A stretch of DNA of 64,000 nucleotides from Floridanema evergladense (GTDB taxonomy: Bacteria; Cyanobacteriota; Cyanobacteriia; Cyanobacteriales; Aerosakkonemataceae), in NCBI RefSeq assembly GCF_041929205.1, contig NZ_JBHFNT010000048.1; one strand, 5' to 3'. This document shows positions 49,326 to 57,780 of this stretch, in pieces. The notes below the pieces were generated by a model, which did not search any database, was not told the DNA's origin, and was given only the letters and a program-made list of their open reading frames with translations. How positions within the stretch are numbered: position 1 is the first letter of the stretch; every line of letters begins with the position of its first letter. A program made the position numbers and the translations under genes.

Positions 49326-50594
49326 ATGAGTTCAAACCTTTCCCATAATCTCATACTAGAAACAGCCTTATCAGTGGACGGAATCACCGACTACATAAAG
49401 GAATTGCTGGAAGAAGACGCAAATCTCACGCAGGTTTGGGTGTACGGAGAAGTTTCTAGTGCTAGTCAACATCCTAAAGGGTTATTTTTCACCCTGCAAG
49501 ACTCGGAAGGTACAGCATCGATTCGCTGCGTAGTTTGGGGTAATTTAGTGAAAGAGTTGGTACAAATGCCCAAAAAAGGCGAACAAGTGCTGGTTTTGGG
49601 TAGTTTGAGTGTATTTCAGCAGCGGGGAGAATATCAACTGCGAGTTTGGCAAGCTTTGCCAGCTGGGGAAGGTTTACAGGCGTTACGCTTTCAGCAGTTG
49701 CGAAACCGTTTGCAGGCGGAAGGGTTGTTTGATGAGGAAAGAAAGCGATCGCTTCCTCCCCATCCCCAAACGATCGCAGTTGTGACTTCGCCGCAAGCAG
49801 CTGCTTGGGGAGATATTCAAAAGACTCTGAAACAGCGTTATCCTGGTTTGCAGGTGTTGTTGTCTCCAGCGATCGTGCAGGGAGAACAAGCACCAGATTC
49901 GATTGTAGCGGCGATCGCCAGAGTTGAAAAAGATAGTCGAGCCCAGGTGATAATTTTGGGGCGTGGTGGTGGTTCAGTTGAAGATTTGGCTTGTTTTAAT
50001 GATGAAAGAGTGGTGAGAGCGATCGCTTTTTCTTCCATTCCCATTGTCACAGGAATTGGGCATGAAAGAGATGAATCTTTGGCTGATTTAGCAGCTGATT
50101 TTGCCGCCCACACTCCCACAGCAGCAGCAGAAATTGTGGTTCCTGAATTAGCTGATTTAATTATTGAGCATCAAGAAAGAGTTGTGCAGTTGCAGACGTT
50201 GATTAATCAGCAAATTCAAAGGGAGGGAAGTAGACTTTTGTTATTACGAAATCGGTTGCGGCGTTTGCAGATTGATCGGGATATTGAGGAGAAAGGGCGA
50301 TCGCTTTCTTGGTTACAGCAAAGGTTAATTCAAGCAACTAATCAGCAGTTTGAAACAGCTAATCAGCGTTGTCAATTGTTACAGCAAAAGTTGGCAACTT
50401 TAGATCCAAAATCGGTTTTACAAAGAGGTTATGCTGTGGTAAGAAATCAGGCGGAATGTATTGTAAAATCAGGTGAAGGTTTGCAGGTTGGGGAGGAGTT
50501 ATTGATTCAGTTGGGAAAGGGAAAGGTTAAGGTTGAGGTGAGAGAGGTTTTAAAAGATTTGAAACCGCAGAGACGCAGAGGACGCAGAGGGTAA
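49326..50594 (+). CDS. xseA: Exodeoxyribonuclease VII large subunit
   Basis: This 422-residue protein is the catalytic subunit of exonuclease VII, which degrades single-stranded DNA from both ends. It has an N-terminal OB fold (Q-V-W-V-Y-G-E-V-S-S), G-L-F-F-T-L-Q-D, and the catalytic domain with V-T-S-P-Q-A-A-A-W-G-D, I-I-L-G-R-G-G-G-S-V-E-D-L and G-I-G-H-E-R-D-E-S-L-A-D. A C-terminal coiled coil follows. The last residues, K-P-Q-R-R-R-G-R-R-G, and the run into the stop come from a dispersed repeat (50563-50591). The small subunit gene follows about 200 bases on. Confidence 0.95.
   Translation: MSSNLSHNLILETALSVDGITDYIKELLEEDANLTQVWVYGEVSSASQHPKGLFFTLQDSEGTASIRCVVWGNLVKELVQMPKKGEQVLVLGSLSVFQQRGEYQLRVWQALPAGEGLQALRFQQLRNRLQAEGLFDEERKRSLPPHPQTIAVVTSPQAAAWGDIQKTLKQRYPGLQVLLSPAIVQGEQAPDSIVAAIARVEKDSRAQVIILGRGGGSVEDLACFNDERVVRAIAFSSIPIVTGIGHERDESLADLAADFAAHTPTAAAEIVVPELADLIIEHQERVVQLQTLINQQIQREGSRLLLLRNRLRRLQIDRDIEEKGRSLSWLQQRLIQATNQQFETANQRCQLLQQKLATLDPKSVLQRGYAVVRNQAECIVKSGEGLQVGEELLIQLGKGKVKVEVREVLKDLKPQRRRGRRG
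50563..50591 (+). repeat. Dispersed repeat forming the end of xseA
   Basis: AACCGCAGAGACGCAGAGG followed by ACGCAGAGGG is in frame and is translated as the last residues of the protein. The stop codon TAA follows directly. Confidence 0.85.
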
Positions 50595-50668
50595 TTTGGA
50601 GACTGGAGAAGAGTAGTTTTTATAGTTCATGAAAGTCTCTGGTAAAGGTCGAAGTATATAATTATTTC

Positions 50669-50783
50669 ATCTGCGTTCATCTGCGTTTATCTGCTTTCAT
50701 CTGCGTTAAAAAAAAGATTTGCGATTTTTGCAAAGTCTTTATTTTATTGAACCGCGAAGACGCGAAGAGCGCGAAGAGAAGAG
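50669..50783. repeat. Two repeat families between xseA and xseB
   Basis: Four TCATCTGCGT-type 10-base units occupy 50669-50707, and an AACCGCGAAGACGCGAAGAG variant occupies 50750-50783, ending 19 bases before the xseB start. Together they fill the spacer between two genes that normally lie close together. Confidence 0.8.
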
Positions 50784-50802
50784 GAAGAAAGAGGTTTTTT
50801 TG

Positions 50803-51054
50803 ATGAGTAAGTCTATTCGGAAAGAGTCGGAAGATGTTTTGCTGCAACAGGGTTTTAATTATGAGGAAACTGTGGCGAGGGTTGAGGAAATAGTCGCGGA
50901 AATTGAGTCGGGAGAGTTGGAGTTGGGGGAAGTGTTTGAGGAGTTTGCGATCGCAGTTGAAGCGTTACTTAAATGTCAGAATTTTCTAGCACAAAAGAAG
51001 CAAAAAGTCAATTTACTAATCGAAACTTTAGAAGATGAAACAGAAACTTTTTGA
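50803..51054 (+). CDS. xseB: Exodeoxyribonuclease VII small subunit
   Basis: This 83-residue protein is the small helical subunit that binds the XseA coiled coil. Family features are N-Y-E-E-T-V-A-R-V-E-E-I-V, E-I-E-S-G-E-L-E-L-G-E-V-F-E-E-F and Q-N-F-L-A-Q-K-K-Q-K-V. The frame is open upstream to 50719 through a repeat that would encode E-P-R-R-R-E-E-R-E-E-K, but ATG 50803 gives the normal size. Purine-rich AAGAGG lies upstream, partly from the repeat itself. Confidence 0.88.
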   Translation: MSKSIRKESEDVLLQQGFNYEETVARVEEIVAEIESGELELGEVFEEFAIAVEALLKCQNFLAQKKQKVNLLIETLEDETETF

Positions 51055-51133
51055 AACAATTTCATTACCCAACAGAAAAGTTAATGCTAACATCTGTTGT
51101 TCATCTGTAGTTAAAAATGCCAAAGAAATCAGA

Positions 51134-52336
51134 CTAAGCAATACTACCCCGCTTGCGAGTTTCCTTGTAAGAAATTCCCACATTTTTCAATCCAGCTTTA
51201 ATCATTTGTTGTTCTAAAAAAGCAAAGAAACGGGCGCGATCTTCCCCCTTAATTACCGCATGATTATGCGCCTCAGACAACGAAATTGGATAACCATAAC
51301 CTTTTTGAATTTGTCCTAACATTAAACTTAAAGCTTGATTCAATAAAGTAGAATTTTCAGCTACCCAAGCGGGAAATTCTACTCTAGCAATTTCGCTTCC
51401 CACATGAACATAACAAAAATAAATTTGATGACTTTCCCCATATAAATTTAAAATACGCATCGTACTTTTCCATAAAGGTGTACGTTGTCCAGGTTTTAAA
51501 ATAGACAACCAAAATGGCGGATCTCGCAAAGCATCAAAAACCTGACAAGGCGGTTTTTTCTCATCCGCATCACCGCAATTAACCACACAATTTGGAGTAG
51601 AATGAGGACAAGCTTGTAAGCGAAGTAAATTCAAACTTTCCGTACTTCGAGACGCACTAATATAACCTATAAGCGGAACTTCTGCTAACCGAATTTGTTC
51701 CCAAGCTTCTAAAATTGGCGGTAAAATGCGATCGCAAGCATCCCCCGGTAAACCCTCCAAAAACCAATAAATCAACGAACCATCCACCAACGCCAAAGTC
51801 GGAACTTGAAAATTTCCCTCTTTTTGACTTTCTACCCAACTTGTAACTAATTCTGCTAAAGCGATCGCCTCCGAAACAGTCCGCCGATACCCCATCCATT
51901 CTTCAACTCGAATCCCCCATTGGCGGGAAACATACAAATCTTCCGGTCGGTAAAAAACTTCCGGTAAACTATCTAATAAAGGGTATCTTCCTTGTCCATA
52001 ATGAAACACCACCCGCCCAATATTTATTAAATAACAATAAGCAATTTCGTGGTGACTCGGTGAAATTTGCGAACCATCTGTTGCAATAACCGTGTGAACT
52101 TTTGGCGGAACAGGAATATCAATACAACTATTTAAAGGTTCCACTGGAGTAGGAACAGAAAAAATAAAGCGATCGCGCCATTTTTCCTGAATTTCTACCA
52201 ACTCTTCCTGTCTATAACTCGCCTCCACCATCAACTTTTGCGCTATCTCTAACCGTTGACGACTAGCAACACTTTCCGCCGCTAAGTGTTCGCTTAAACC
52301 TTGCATTTGTCGCGCAATCTTTGTTAGATCCAGCAT
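51134..52336 (-). CDS. nurA: NurA-family DNA repair nuclease
   Basis: This 400-residue protein belongs to the NurA family, single-strand and 5'-3' nucleases that in archaea and some bacteria work with HerA in double-strand break resection. The metal-binding aspartate motif is V-I-A-T-D-G-S-Q-I. A second is L-A-L-V-D-G-S-L-I-Y-W, and R-A-R-F-F-A-F-L-E lies near the C-terminus. No herA is nearby. It is convergent with xseB and lies 12 bases downstream of a GH13 gene on the same strand, so the two are probably co-transcribed by chance arrangement. Confidence 0.82.
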   Translation of the reverse strand: MLDLTKIARQMQGLSEHLAAESVASRQRLEIAQKLMVEASYRQEELVEIQEKWRDRFIFSVPTPVEPLNSCIDIPVPPKVHTVIATDGSQISPSHHEIAYCYLINIGRVVFHYGQGRYPLLDSLPEVFYRPEDLYVSRQWGIRVEEWMGYRRTVSEAIALAELVTSWVESQKEGNFQVPTLALVDGSLIYWFLEGLPGDACDRILPPILEAWEQIRLAEVPLIGYISASRSTESLNLLRLQACPHSTPNCVVNCGDADEKKPPCQVFDALRDPPFWLSILKPGQRTPLWKSTMRILNLYGESHQIYFCYVHVGSEIARVEFPAWVAENSTLLNQALSLMLGQIQKGYGYPISLSEAHNHAVIKGEDRARFFAFLEQQMIKAGLKNVGISYKETRKRGSIA

Positions 52337-52348
52337 AGTTCTAAATTC

Positions 52349-54241
52349 TTACCACGCCCAGTTATCTTGCCATTTTACCGTACCTTCAGGCACTAAAATC
52401 CAGCGACGGTTAACCAAATTTTCCCGCAAAGGTTCTTGATTTTCTCGCCACATGGCGTACTTGTATGCGATCGCCTTTCCCGCACTCTCATTAAACGAAA
52501 TTTCCCCAAACCAAGTATTAGGATTAATATACTCCAACGGGTAAGCTTTACTAATATCCCAATTCCCTAACTCAGGACAATCTCCCGTCACTACAATTGT
52601 TTCACCAAATTTAGTTTGCACTCCGTTTAATTGCACTCTCGCAATAGTTTTTCCCTTCACTCTTTCTCCCAAATAACTGAGGATAATCATTTCTTTTCTC
52701 TTCAGTTCTAACCCCAGTAATTGCCCATTTTTAATTTCAAACTTACGCCCTGATAAAATACACCTATATTCTCCATCTTCCAAATCAATATAAGCAATAT
52801 CAATCTTCACATAATTACCTTTATTCATCGCCACAAAACAACGAGAATCTCTGTAGCGTCGCACATAACAATAAACATCAGGAGTAATATATTTTTGTAC
52901 CTGACTTCCCAAAGAAACCGCCGGATTTATTCTTCTTAATTTCGATAACAACTGCAAATCTTTATAAATTTGCGTATCCATATCCCACTTTTCCATCATC
53001 GGGCGATTGTATGGATCTTTTCCGCCATTTGTATTATTATGCAAATACTGTTCCGTACCATAATAAATACAAGGAATACCACGAGATGTCATAATTAAAT
53101 TAATTGCCAATCTCAAAATTTCTGGATCGGGATTCAAACTTTGAAATCGTGGCATATCATGATTATCGATAAAAGTTATGAGTTCGGTAGCGCGATCGTA
53201 CAAATAATCCAAATCCAACACCTTTTGGATTAAATGAAAACCCCCTTCACTATTTTTCGCTAACGCCGCCCGAACTCCTTCACAAAAAGCAAAATCTAAA
53301 ATCGACATTCCAGACTTATTAGTAAAATTGGCAGATTTGCCATCCCAAGGTTTACCAAACCCCCATTCACCAAAGATAAAAACTGAAGGTTTATGAGTTT
53401 GAATATCGCTAACAAACTCTTGCCAAAACCAAATTGTCATGTGCTTTACTGTATCTATTCGTAAAGCATCAACCCCTCGATCCAACCATTGTTTAATTGC
53501 CGATTTTATATAATTCCGATAATCAATATTACTCTCATTAAAAGTAGCTAATCCCGAAAGTTCGCAATATAAAAGTTGCCATTCATCTTCCCAATTAGTA
53601 ATCTCTCCATTGTGATAATACCAATTATTCACATCATTATAAAAATCCGCAATTAAAACTCCATCATCATAAAGTTCTCCCTTATGTCCATTAACATCCG
53701 GGCTACTATGATTACAAACAATATCTAAAATTAACTTCATTCCCCGCTTGTGCATCTCCTTAATTAATCTATCAAAAACATTGCATTCCAACAGGGAAGT
53801 AGACTCATTACTATTTACCAACCGGGGATTAATTCTTTTAAAATCTTTTGTCCAATAACCGTGCATTGCTGCAAATTCAAACTGTAATTCCTCCACTTGT
53901 TCAAACAAAGGAGACAGCCAAATTGCCGTTACACCTAGATTTTTTAAATAATCTAATTTATCAATAACCCCTTGTAAATCTCCCCCCCAATATTTCCCCC
54001 ATTTTTGCCTAGTTGGATCGTAAAGTTCAGGATTTGGGCCTACACTATTATTAGGATCGCCATCGTGAAAGCGATCGACAATAATAAAATAAATCGTTTC
54101 TTGCCGAAATTCGATCGCCCGAGTAAACAAAAACTCAAAATCTGCGTACTTATTCGGTATAACCTCTTCCGTATGAAAACCAGCCGCCGCCTTCGCTGCT
54201 GCACTATCAATTCTTAACTCAGAAGCAGGAGTTTGTACCAT
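52349..54241 (-). CDS. GH13 alpha-amylase with C-terminal CBM20
   Basis: This 630-residue enzyme should cleave alpha-1,4-glucans such as glycogen. The GH13 barrel shows D-I-V-C-N-H, the nucleophile D263 in L-R-I-D-T-V-K-H, the acid E292 in F-G-E-W-G and D362 in I-D-N-H-D-M-P. The C-terminal domain (about residues 535-630, G-D-C-P-E-L-G-N-W-D and I-A-Y-K-Y) is a CBM20 starch-binding module. No signal peptide is seen, so it acts on internal glycogen. Specificity among amylase, maltogenic and transferase types cannot be told from the sequence. It lies upstream of nurA with 12 bases between. Confidence 0.9.
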   Translation of the reverse strand: MVQTPASELRIDSAAAKAAAGFHTEEVIPNKYADFEFLFTRAIEFRQETIYFIIVDRFHDGDPNNSVGPNPELYDPTRQKWGKYWGGDLQGVIDKLDYLKNLGVTAIWLSPLFEQVEELQFEFAAMHGYWTKDFKRINPRLVNSNESTSLLECNVFDRLIKEMHKRGMKLILDIVCNHSSPDVNGHKGELYDDGVLIADFYNDVNNWYYHNGEITNWEDEWQLLYCELSGLATFNESNIDYRNYIKSAIKQWLDRGVDALRIDTVKHMTIWFWQEFVSDIQTHKPSVFIFGEWGFGKPWDGKSANFTNKSGMSILDFAFCEGVRAALAKNSEGGFHLIQKVLDLDYLYDRATELITFIDNHDMPRFQSLNPDPEILRLAINLIMTSRGIPCIYYGTEQYLHNNTNGGKDPYNRPMMEKWDMDTQIYKDLQLLSKLRRINPAVSLGSQVQKYITPDVYCYVRRYRDSRCFVAMNKGNYVKIDIAYIDLEDGEYRCILSGRKFEIKNGQLLGLELKRKEMIILSYLGERVKGKTIARVQLNGVQTKFGETIVVTGDCPELGNWDISKAYPLEYINPNTWFGEISFNESAGKAIAYKYAMWRENQEPLRENLVNRRWILVPEGTVKWQDNWAW

Positions 54242-54330
54242 CAGATTAAACCTCCTTTTTGTTTATATCCAGTTAATTATCATCAATCTTTATCTGCGGA
54301 CATCTATAGTAAAAAAAACTCAATCAAAAG

Positions 54331-54717
54331 CTAACGCATAATCGGACTAGCATGATGATTAATTAAATACCACTTTTGCCCCATCCGTTCAAAAATATTT
54401 GTTGCTAAAGACTGCGCCTGAGTTCTCCTCCCACTCAAAATCTGAAATACATTTTCCACCAACACAACATAAGCCAAATCCCCCCGAATTTCATTGGTAA
54501 CAATTTCTACATCAATCTCAACGTAACTAGTGTTTTTAAATATTTGTTCCCAAGAATAGCGAATATCTTTCCAACCCCGCAAAACATTCCAACCAGGATG
54601 GACACAAATAGTCACCACTCCCTGTGACCAAACATTACTCATCGCCTCAATATCTTTCTTTTCAAAAGCGCGATAGAAAGCTTGGTTAGCCTCCAAAACC
54701 TCATTGCTATTGGTCAT
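54331..54717 (-). CDS. NTF2-like (SnoaL/DUF4440) small protein
   Basis: This 128-residue protein has the cone-shaped NTF2-like fold pattern: A-N-Q-A-F-Y-R-A-F-E-K-K-D-I-E-A-M, then W-S-Q-G-V-V-T-I-C-V-H-P-G-W, G-W-K-D-I-R-Y-S-W, and Y-L-I-N-H-H-A-S-P-I near the end. Members include small isomerases, hydrolases and binding proteins, and many have no known activity. The H-P-G-W and H-H residues could line a pocket. It is followed by the GH13 gene and preceded by the HAD gene, 19 bases away on the same strand. Confidence 0.78.
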   Translation of the reverse strand: MTNSNEVLEANQAFYRAFEKKDIEAMSNVWSQGVVTICVHPGWNVLRGWKDIRYSWEQIFKNTSYVEIDVEIVTNEIRGDLAYVVLVENVFQILSGRRTQAQSLATNIFERMGQKWYLINHHASPIMR

Positions 54718-54736
54718 TATTTTTACAAACTAATAG

Positions 54737-55519
54737 TTAAACCCAAGCCGCAAAATCTTGCGTAAATTGAGCAAGCGACAACAACTTAATTCGGTTATCA
54801 TTTGCGATCGAATCGCGTATTTGCTGAGTATTGTAACCCCAATCAGCCAAAAATAACCTTACCGAAGCTAAATCCGATTCCTGTTCTACCAACTGCAACG
54901 CCTTCAATCTATCTTCCACAAACCAGATATTAACCGAACTTCCGCCCGCCCCAATTAATTCCCGTAAAATCTCATACTTCGGGCGTTTATACTCCTTCCC
55001 AATAATCCTTTCTTCCGGGATTTCCACACTTTGTTCTTGCAACAACTGACGAACAAAACGCCCCTCTTTCGTAGTGATAATGTAGATTTTAACCGAATTG
55101 GCGATCGCACTCCGCAACCTCTCCACCACGCCCGGATAAAACCGATGCAACCCCAACCAACCCGCTAAATCCTTACTAATCCACTCATCCCGTACCCCAT
55201 CCAAAATCGCCCCTACCTCAGCAGCTTTCAAACCTTCCTCGTTAGTAATCCGCTGCACCACACCTACCCAATCCGCCCAAATCCTCTCCTCAACAACACC
55301 CAAAATCAACGCCCGTAACAAAATAGGCATTTCCCAACCCACCTCAATCACCGGGCGCAACCGATAAAAATTTTCCGCTAAACCCTCCGGTGGCTTTTCA
55401 TCAGTAGGATGCCAAATTTTACAATAACTTCGCCAAGAAGTCTGAAAATACTCAATTAACCCATCACAAACAACCCCATCAAAATCCAGAGCTAAAATCG
55501 TAGGACTAAGTTCAGACAT
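54737..55519 (-). CDS. HAD-superfamily hydrolase
   Basis: This 260-residue phosphatase-like protein has motif I L-A-L-D-F-D-G-V-V-C-D at the start, motif II I-I-T-T-K-E-G-R, and motif IV W-F-V-E-D-R. Its helical cap domain lies at about residues 30-115. The D-F-D-G-V signature and cap are typical of C1-type HAD enzymes that hydrolyse small phosphorylated metabolites. The substrate is unknown. It ends 19 bases before the NTF2-like gene, so the two may share a transcript. Confidence 0.85.
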   Translation of the reverse strand: MSELSPTILALDFDGVVCDGLIEYFQTSWRSYCKIWHPTDEKPPEGLAENFYRLRPVIEVGWEMPILLRALILGVVEERIWADWVGVVQRITNEEGLKAAEVGAILDGVRDEWISKDLAGWLGLHRFYPGVVERLRSAIANSVKIYIITTKEGRFVRQLLQEQSVEIPEERIIGKEYKRPKYEILRELIGAGGSSVNIWFVEDRLKALQLVEQESDLASVRLFLADWGYNTQQIRDSIANDNRIKLLSLAQFTQDFAAWV

Positions 55520-55568
55520 AAAATTACCCTCCTCAGAAATTGTGTGATTTTAGAGTGAGGGCGAAGAA

Positions 55569-55640
55569 CTGGGGTGCAAGGATTCGAACCTCGGAATGTC
55601 TGGACCAAAACCAGATGCCTTACCACTTGGCGACACCCCA
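55569..55640 (-). tRNA. trnQ: tRNA-Gln (anticodon TTG)
   Basis: On the minus strand a 72-base cloverleaf runs from 55640 to 55569. The acceptor stem TGGGGTG pairs with CACCCCA and the discriminator base is G. The anticodon arm is CTGGT, loop TTTGGTC-like with TTG, and CCAG; the T arm contains GGTTCGAATCC. CCA is not encoded. TTG reads CAA and, with wobble, CAG glutamine codons. Confidence 0.93.
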
Positions 55641-55740
55641 TTGCGTTAACCTTGTTTATCTTAACACTCAGTTACCTAGTTTTGTCAACAAATTTAGTAG
55701 AAATTTCTTAAACTTTTTTCTAGAATTGAGTCCATTGTAG

Positions 55741-55792
55741 GTTCGTCGTGAGTACTTCAGTGCTGTAGCGCTAAAGCATTCGCAACGAACCC
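55741..55792. repeat. Inverted repeat GGTTCGT / ACGAACC with AGCGCTAAAGC core
   Basis: Arms at 55741-55747 and 55786-55792 enclose GTACTTCAGTGCTGTAGCGCTAAAGC. It ends six bases before the stop codon of the minus-strand ATPase gene and may act as its terminator. It is distantly like the hairpins at 19783 and 59014. Confidence 0.55.
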
Positions 55793-55797
55793 GATTC

Positions 55798-57627
55798 TTA
55801 AGCTGGATAAATCCGCAACCGTCGATTAGGTTCGTCCCCAAAGCTAGAAGAACGCAAGCGGTAATGTTCCACCAACTCATGCTGCATTTTTCGCACCGTC
55901 GCCGAACGAGGAAGCAACTCCACAGGTTGTCCCTTCGGAATCACAATCTGTTCTACCGCTAACCTAGCCTCTTCCAAAGCCTCAATCTCGTCATTGCTAC
56001 CATTCTTAGTAAATAGCCGCAAATCCGGTAAATCAAGCACTTCACCTACATCGATATGCAACATCCTCTGCAAACCGTGAGTAATTTCCGCTACCGTACT
56101 CGCCTTAATCGTGTGGATGGGAATATGACGCGCCTTAGAAATTTGCCGCAACTTCGAGTGATTTTTCACATGAGACCTTAGCGCTAAAACCGCATCCGCC
56201 CCATCTAAATCTTTAGTCAAAACCACTGGCAACTTCAACACATCAATTACTTGATCCAGTTGATGACGACTAATACCATAAGGATAGATATGCAGTGGCA
56301 AATCTTCCCCATTTGGCCCTGGCATAAACTCATTTTCAGCGAAACCAAAATCGCTCTTAAAAGCATCCTGTTGCTGGAAAGAAGCATCCAACAATTGCTC
56401 AAAGCTTTGTTTTTCCGTAAAAACTTCTGGCTTGTTTGCAGAAACAGGAGTCATTTGTCCTGAAGCACGCCAACCTGTTGGTTTCCAAGCAGGCGAAGAT
56501 TGCGGTTGATGAGTAGAAATTGGATTAGTAGGTAATTCCCTGGTAATTTTTACTTCCCCAGCATCATTCACAGTCCGCACTTGCAAACTCGGTTGTCTTC
56601 CCCGCAGCAAGCTATCTACTGTATCCGCAGTACTTTCGTGAACTACCCAGCGTTCCCGTTCCAGCATTTCGACGGCAATTTCAAAAGTTGGCGGTGCTTT
56701 GCGTTCCAAAACTGTCTTTTGCGAACCCCTGCGCCGTGCTTCTTCGTCACCCAAGGTAACAGCTTGAATTCCCCCTACTAAATCTGACAAAGTAGGGTTT
56801 TTAATCAAGTTTTCAATTCGATTACCATGAGCAGTACCAACTAACTGTACGCCTCTTTCGGCAATAGTACGTGCTGCTGAAGCTTCTAATTCTGTACCAA
56901 TTTCATCAATGACAATTACCTCTGGCGTATGGTTTTCTACTGCCTCAATCATCACTTGATGTTGCAGTTCGGGACGGGCAACCTGCATCCGTCGCGCCCT
57001 TCCAATCGCCGGGTGAGGAATATCGCCATCGCCAGCAATTTCGTTAGAGGTGTCGATTATGACTACCCGCTTGCCCAATTCATCGGCTAAAACACGGGCA
57101 ATTTCTCGTAAAACGGTGGTTTTACCTACGCCGGGACGACCTAGCATCAATATTGATTTGCCAGTTTCTACCAAGTCACGGATCATGCCGATCGTACCAA
57201 AAATAGCCCGCCCCACACGACAGGTTAAACCAATAATCTCTCCAGCACGATTGCGAATCGCACTAATTCGGTGTAGGGTTTGCTCAATGCCTGCTCGGTT
57301 ATCGCCGCTAAAATGCCCTACACGACTGATGCAATAATTCAAATCTTCCCGCGACACAGGCTGTTCGGAAAGATATTCTGCTTTGCCAGGAAAACGCGCT
57401 TCAGGTCGCCGCCCCAAATCTAATACTACTTCTATCAAAGTACTTTTTAATGGGTGCTGCTCCACAGCCAGTCTAATCTCTGCTGGCAAAATTTCTAGTA
57501 AGTTATAAAGGTCGTCTGTAATCAGTTTGGTTCCCACGGTCACTTCTTTAACACTAACTGTTAATTCTGGATTTGCCTGTTGATTCAGTTGACTTGTACC
57601 GTTGGAATCGATCATCTTAATTGGCAT
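55798..57627 (-). CDS. R3H-domain AAA ATPase, Ycf45-like
   Basis: This protein of about 609 residues combines a SpoIIIAA-like AAA ATPase domain with a C-terminal R3H nucleic-acid-binding domain. It corresponds to the plastid and cyanobacterial Ycf45 family. ATPase motifs are G-R-P-G-V-G-K-T-T (Walker A), V-I-V-I-D-E-I-G-T-E (Walker B) and L-V-G-T-A-H-G-N. The end carries R-L-A-V-E-Q-I-V and V-E-H-Y-R-L-R-S-S-S-F-G as the R3H part. The open frame extends to 57693, but ATG 57627 is preferred by start context. The role is unknown. It is close to ldpA on the same strand. Confidence 0.85.
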   Translation of the reverse strand: MPIKMIDSNGTSQLNQQANPELTVSVKEVTVGTKLITDDLYNLLEILPAEIRLAVEQHPLKSTLIEVVLDLGRRPEARFPGKAEYLSEQPVSREDLNYCISRVGHFSGDNRAGIEQTLHRISAIRNRAGEIIGLTCRVGRAIFGTIGMIRDLVETGKSILMLGRPGVGKTTVLREIARVLADELGKRVVIIDTSNEIAGDGDIPHPAIGRARRMQVARPELQHQVMIEAVENHTPEVIVIDEIGTELEASAARTIAERGVQLVGTAHGNRIENLIKNPTLSDLVGGIQAVTLGDEEARRRGSQKTVLERKAPPTFEIAVEMLERERWVVHESTADTVDSLLRGRQPSLQVRTVNDAGEVKITRELPTNPISTHQPQSSPAWKPTGWRASGQMTPVSANKPEVFTEKQSFEQLLDASFQQQDAFKSDFGFAENEFMPGPNGEDLPLHIYPYGISRHQLDQVIDVLKLPVVLTKDLDGADAVLALRSHVKNHSKLRQISKARHIPIHTIKASTVAEITHGLQRMLHIDVGEVLDLPDLRLFTKNGSNDEIEALEEARLAVEQIVIPKGQPVELLPRSATVRKMQHELVEHYRLRSSSFGDEPNRRLRIYPA

Positions 57628-57780
57628 GAGCAATTGGCGATAAAGGAAAATGTTTTGTTGACACGAATCTCTGTAGTCAAGCTTGTAATACAAAAATCTT
57701 GCCGACGATGCCAGATTATGCCCTTAGCTCGACCTTACAGCCTTGATACTCCTAATTTCTGAGTATATTTCATACTACAA

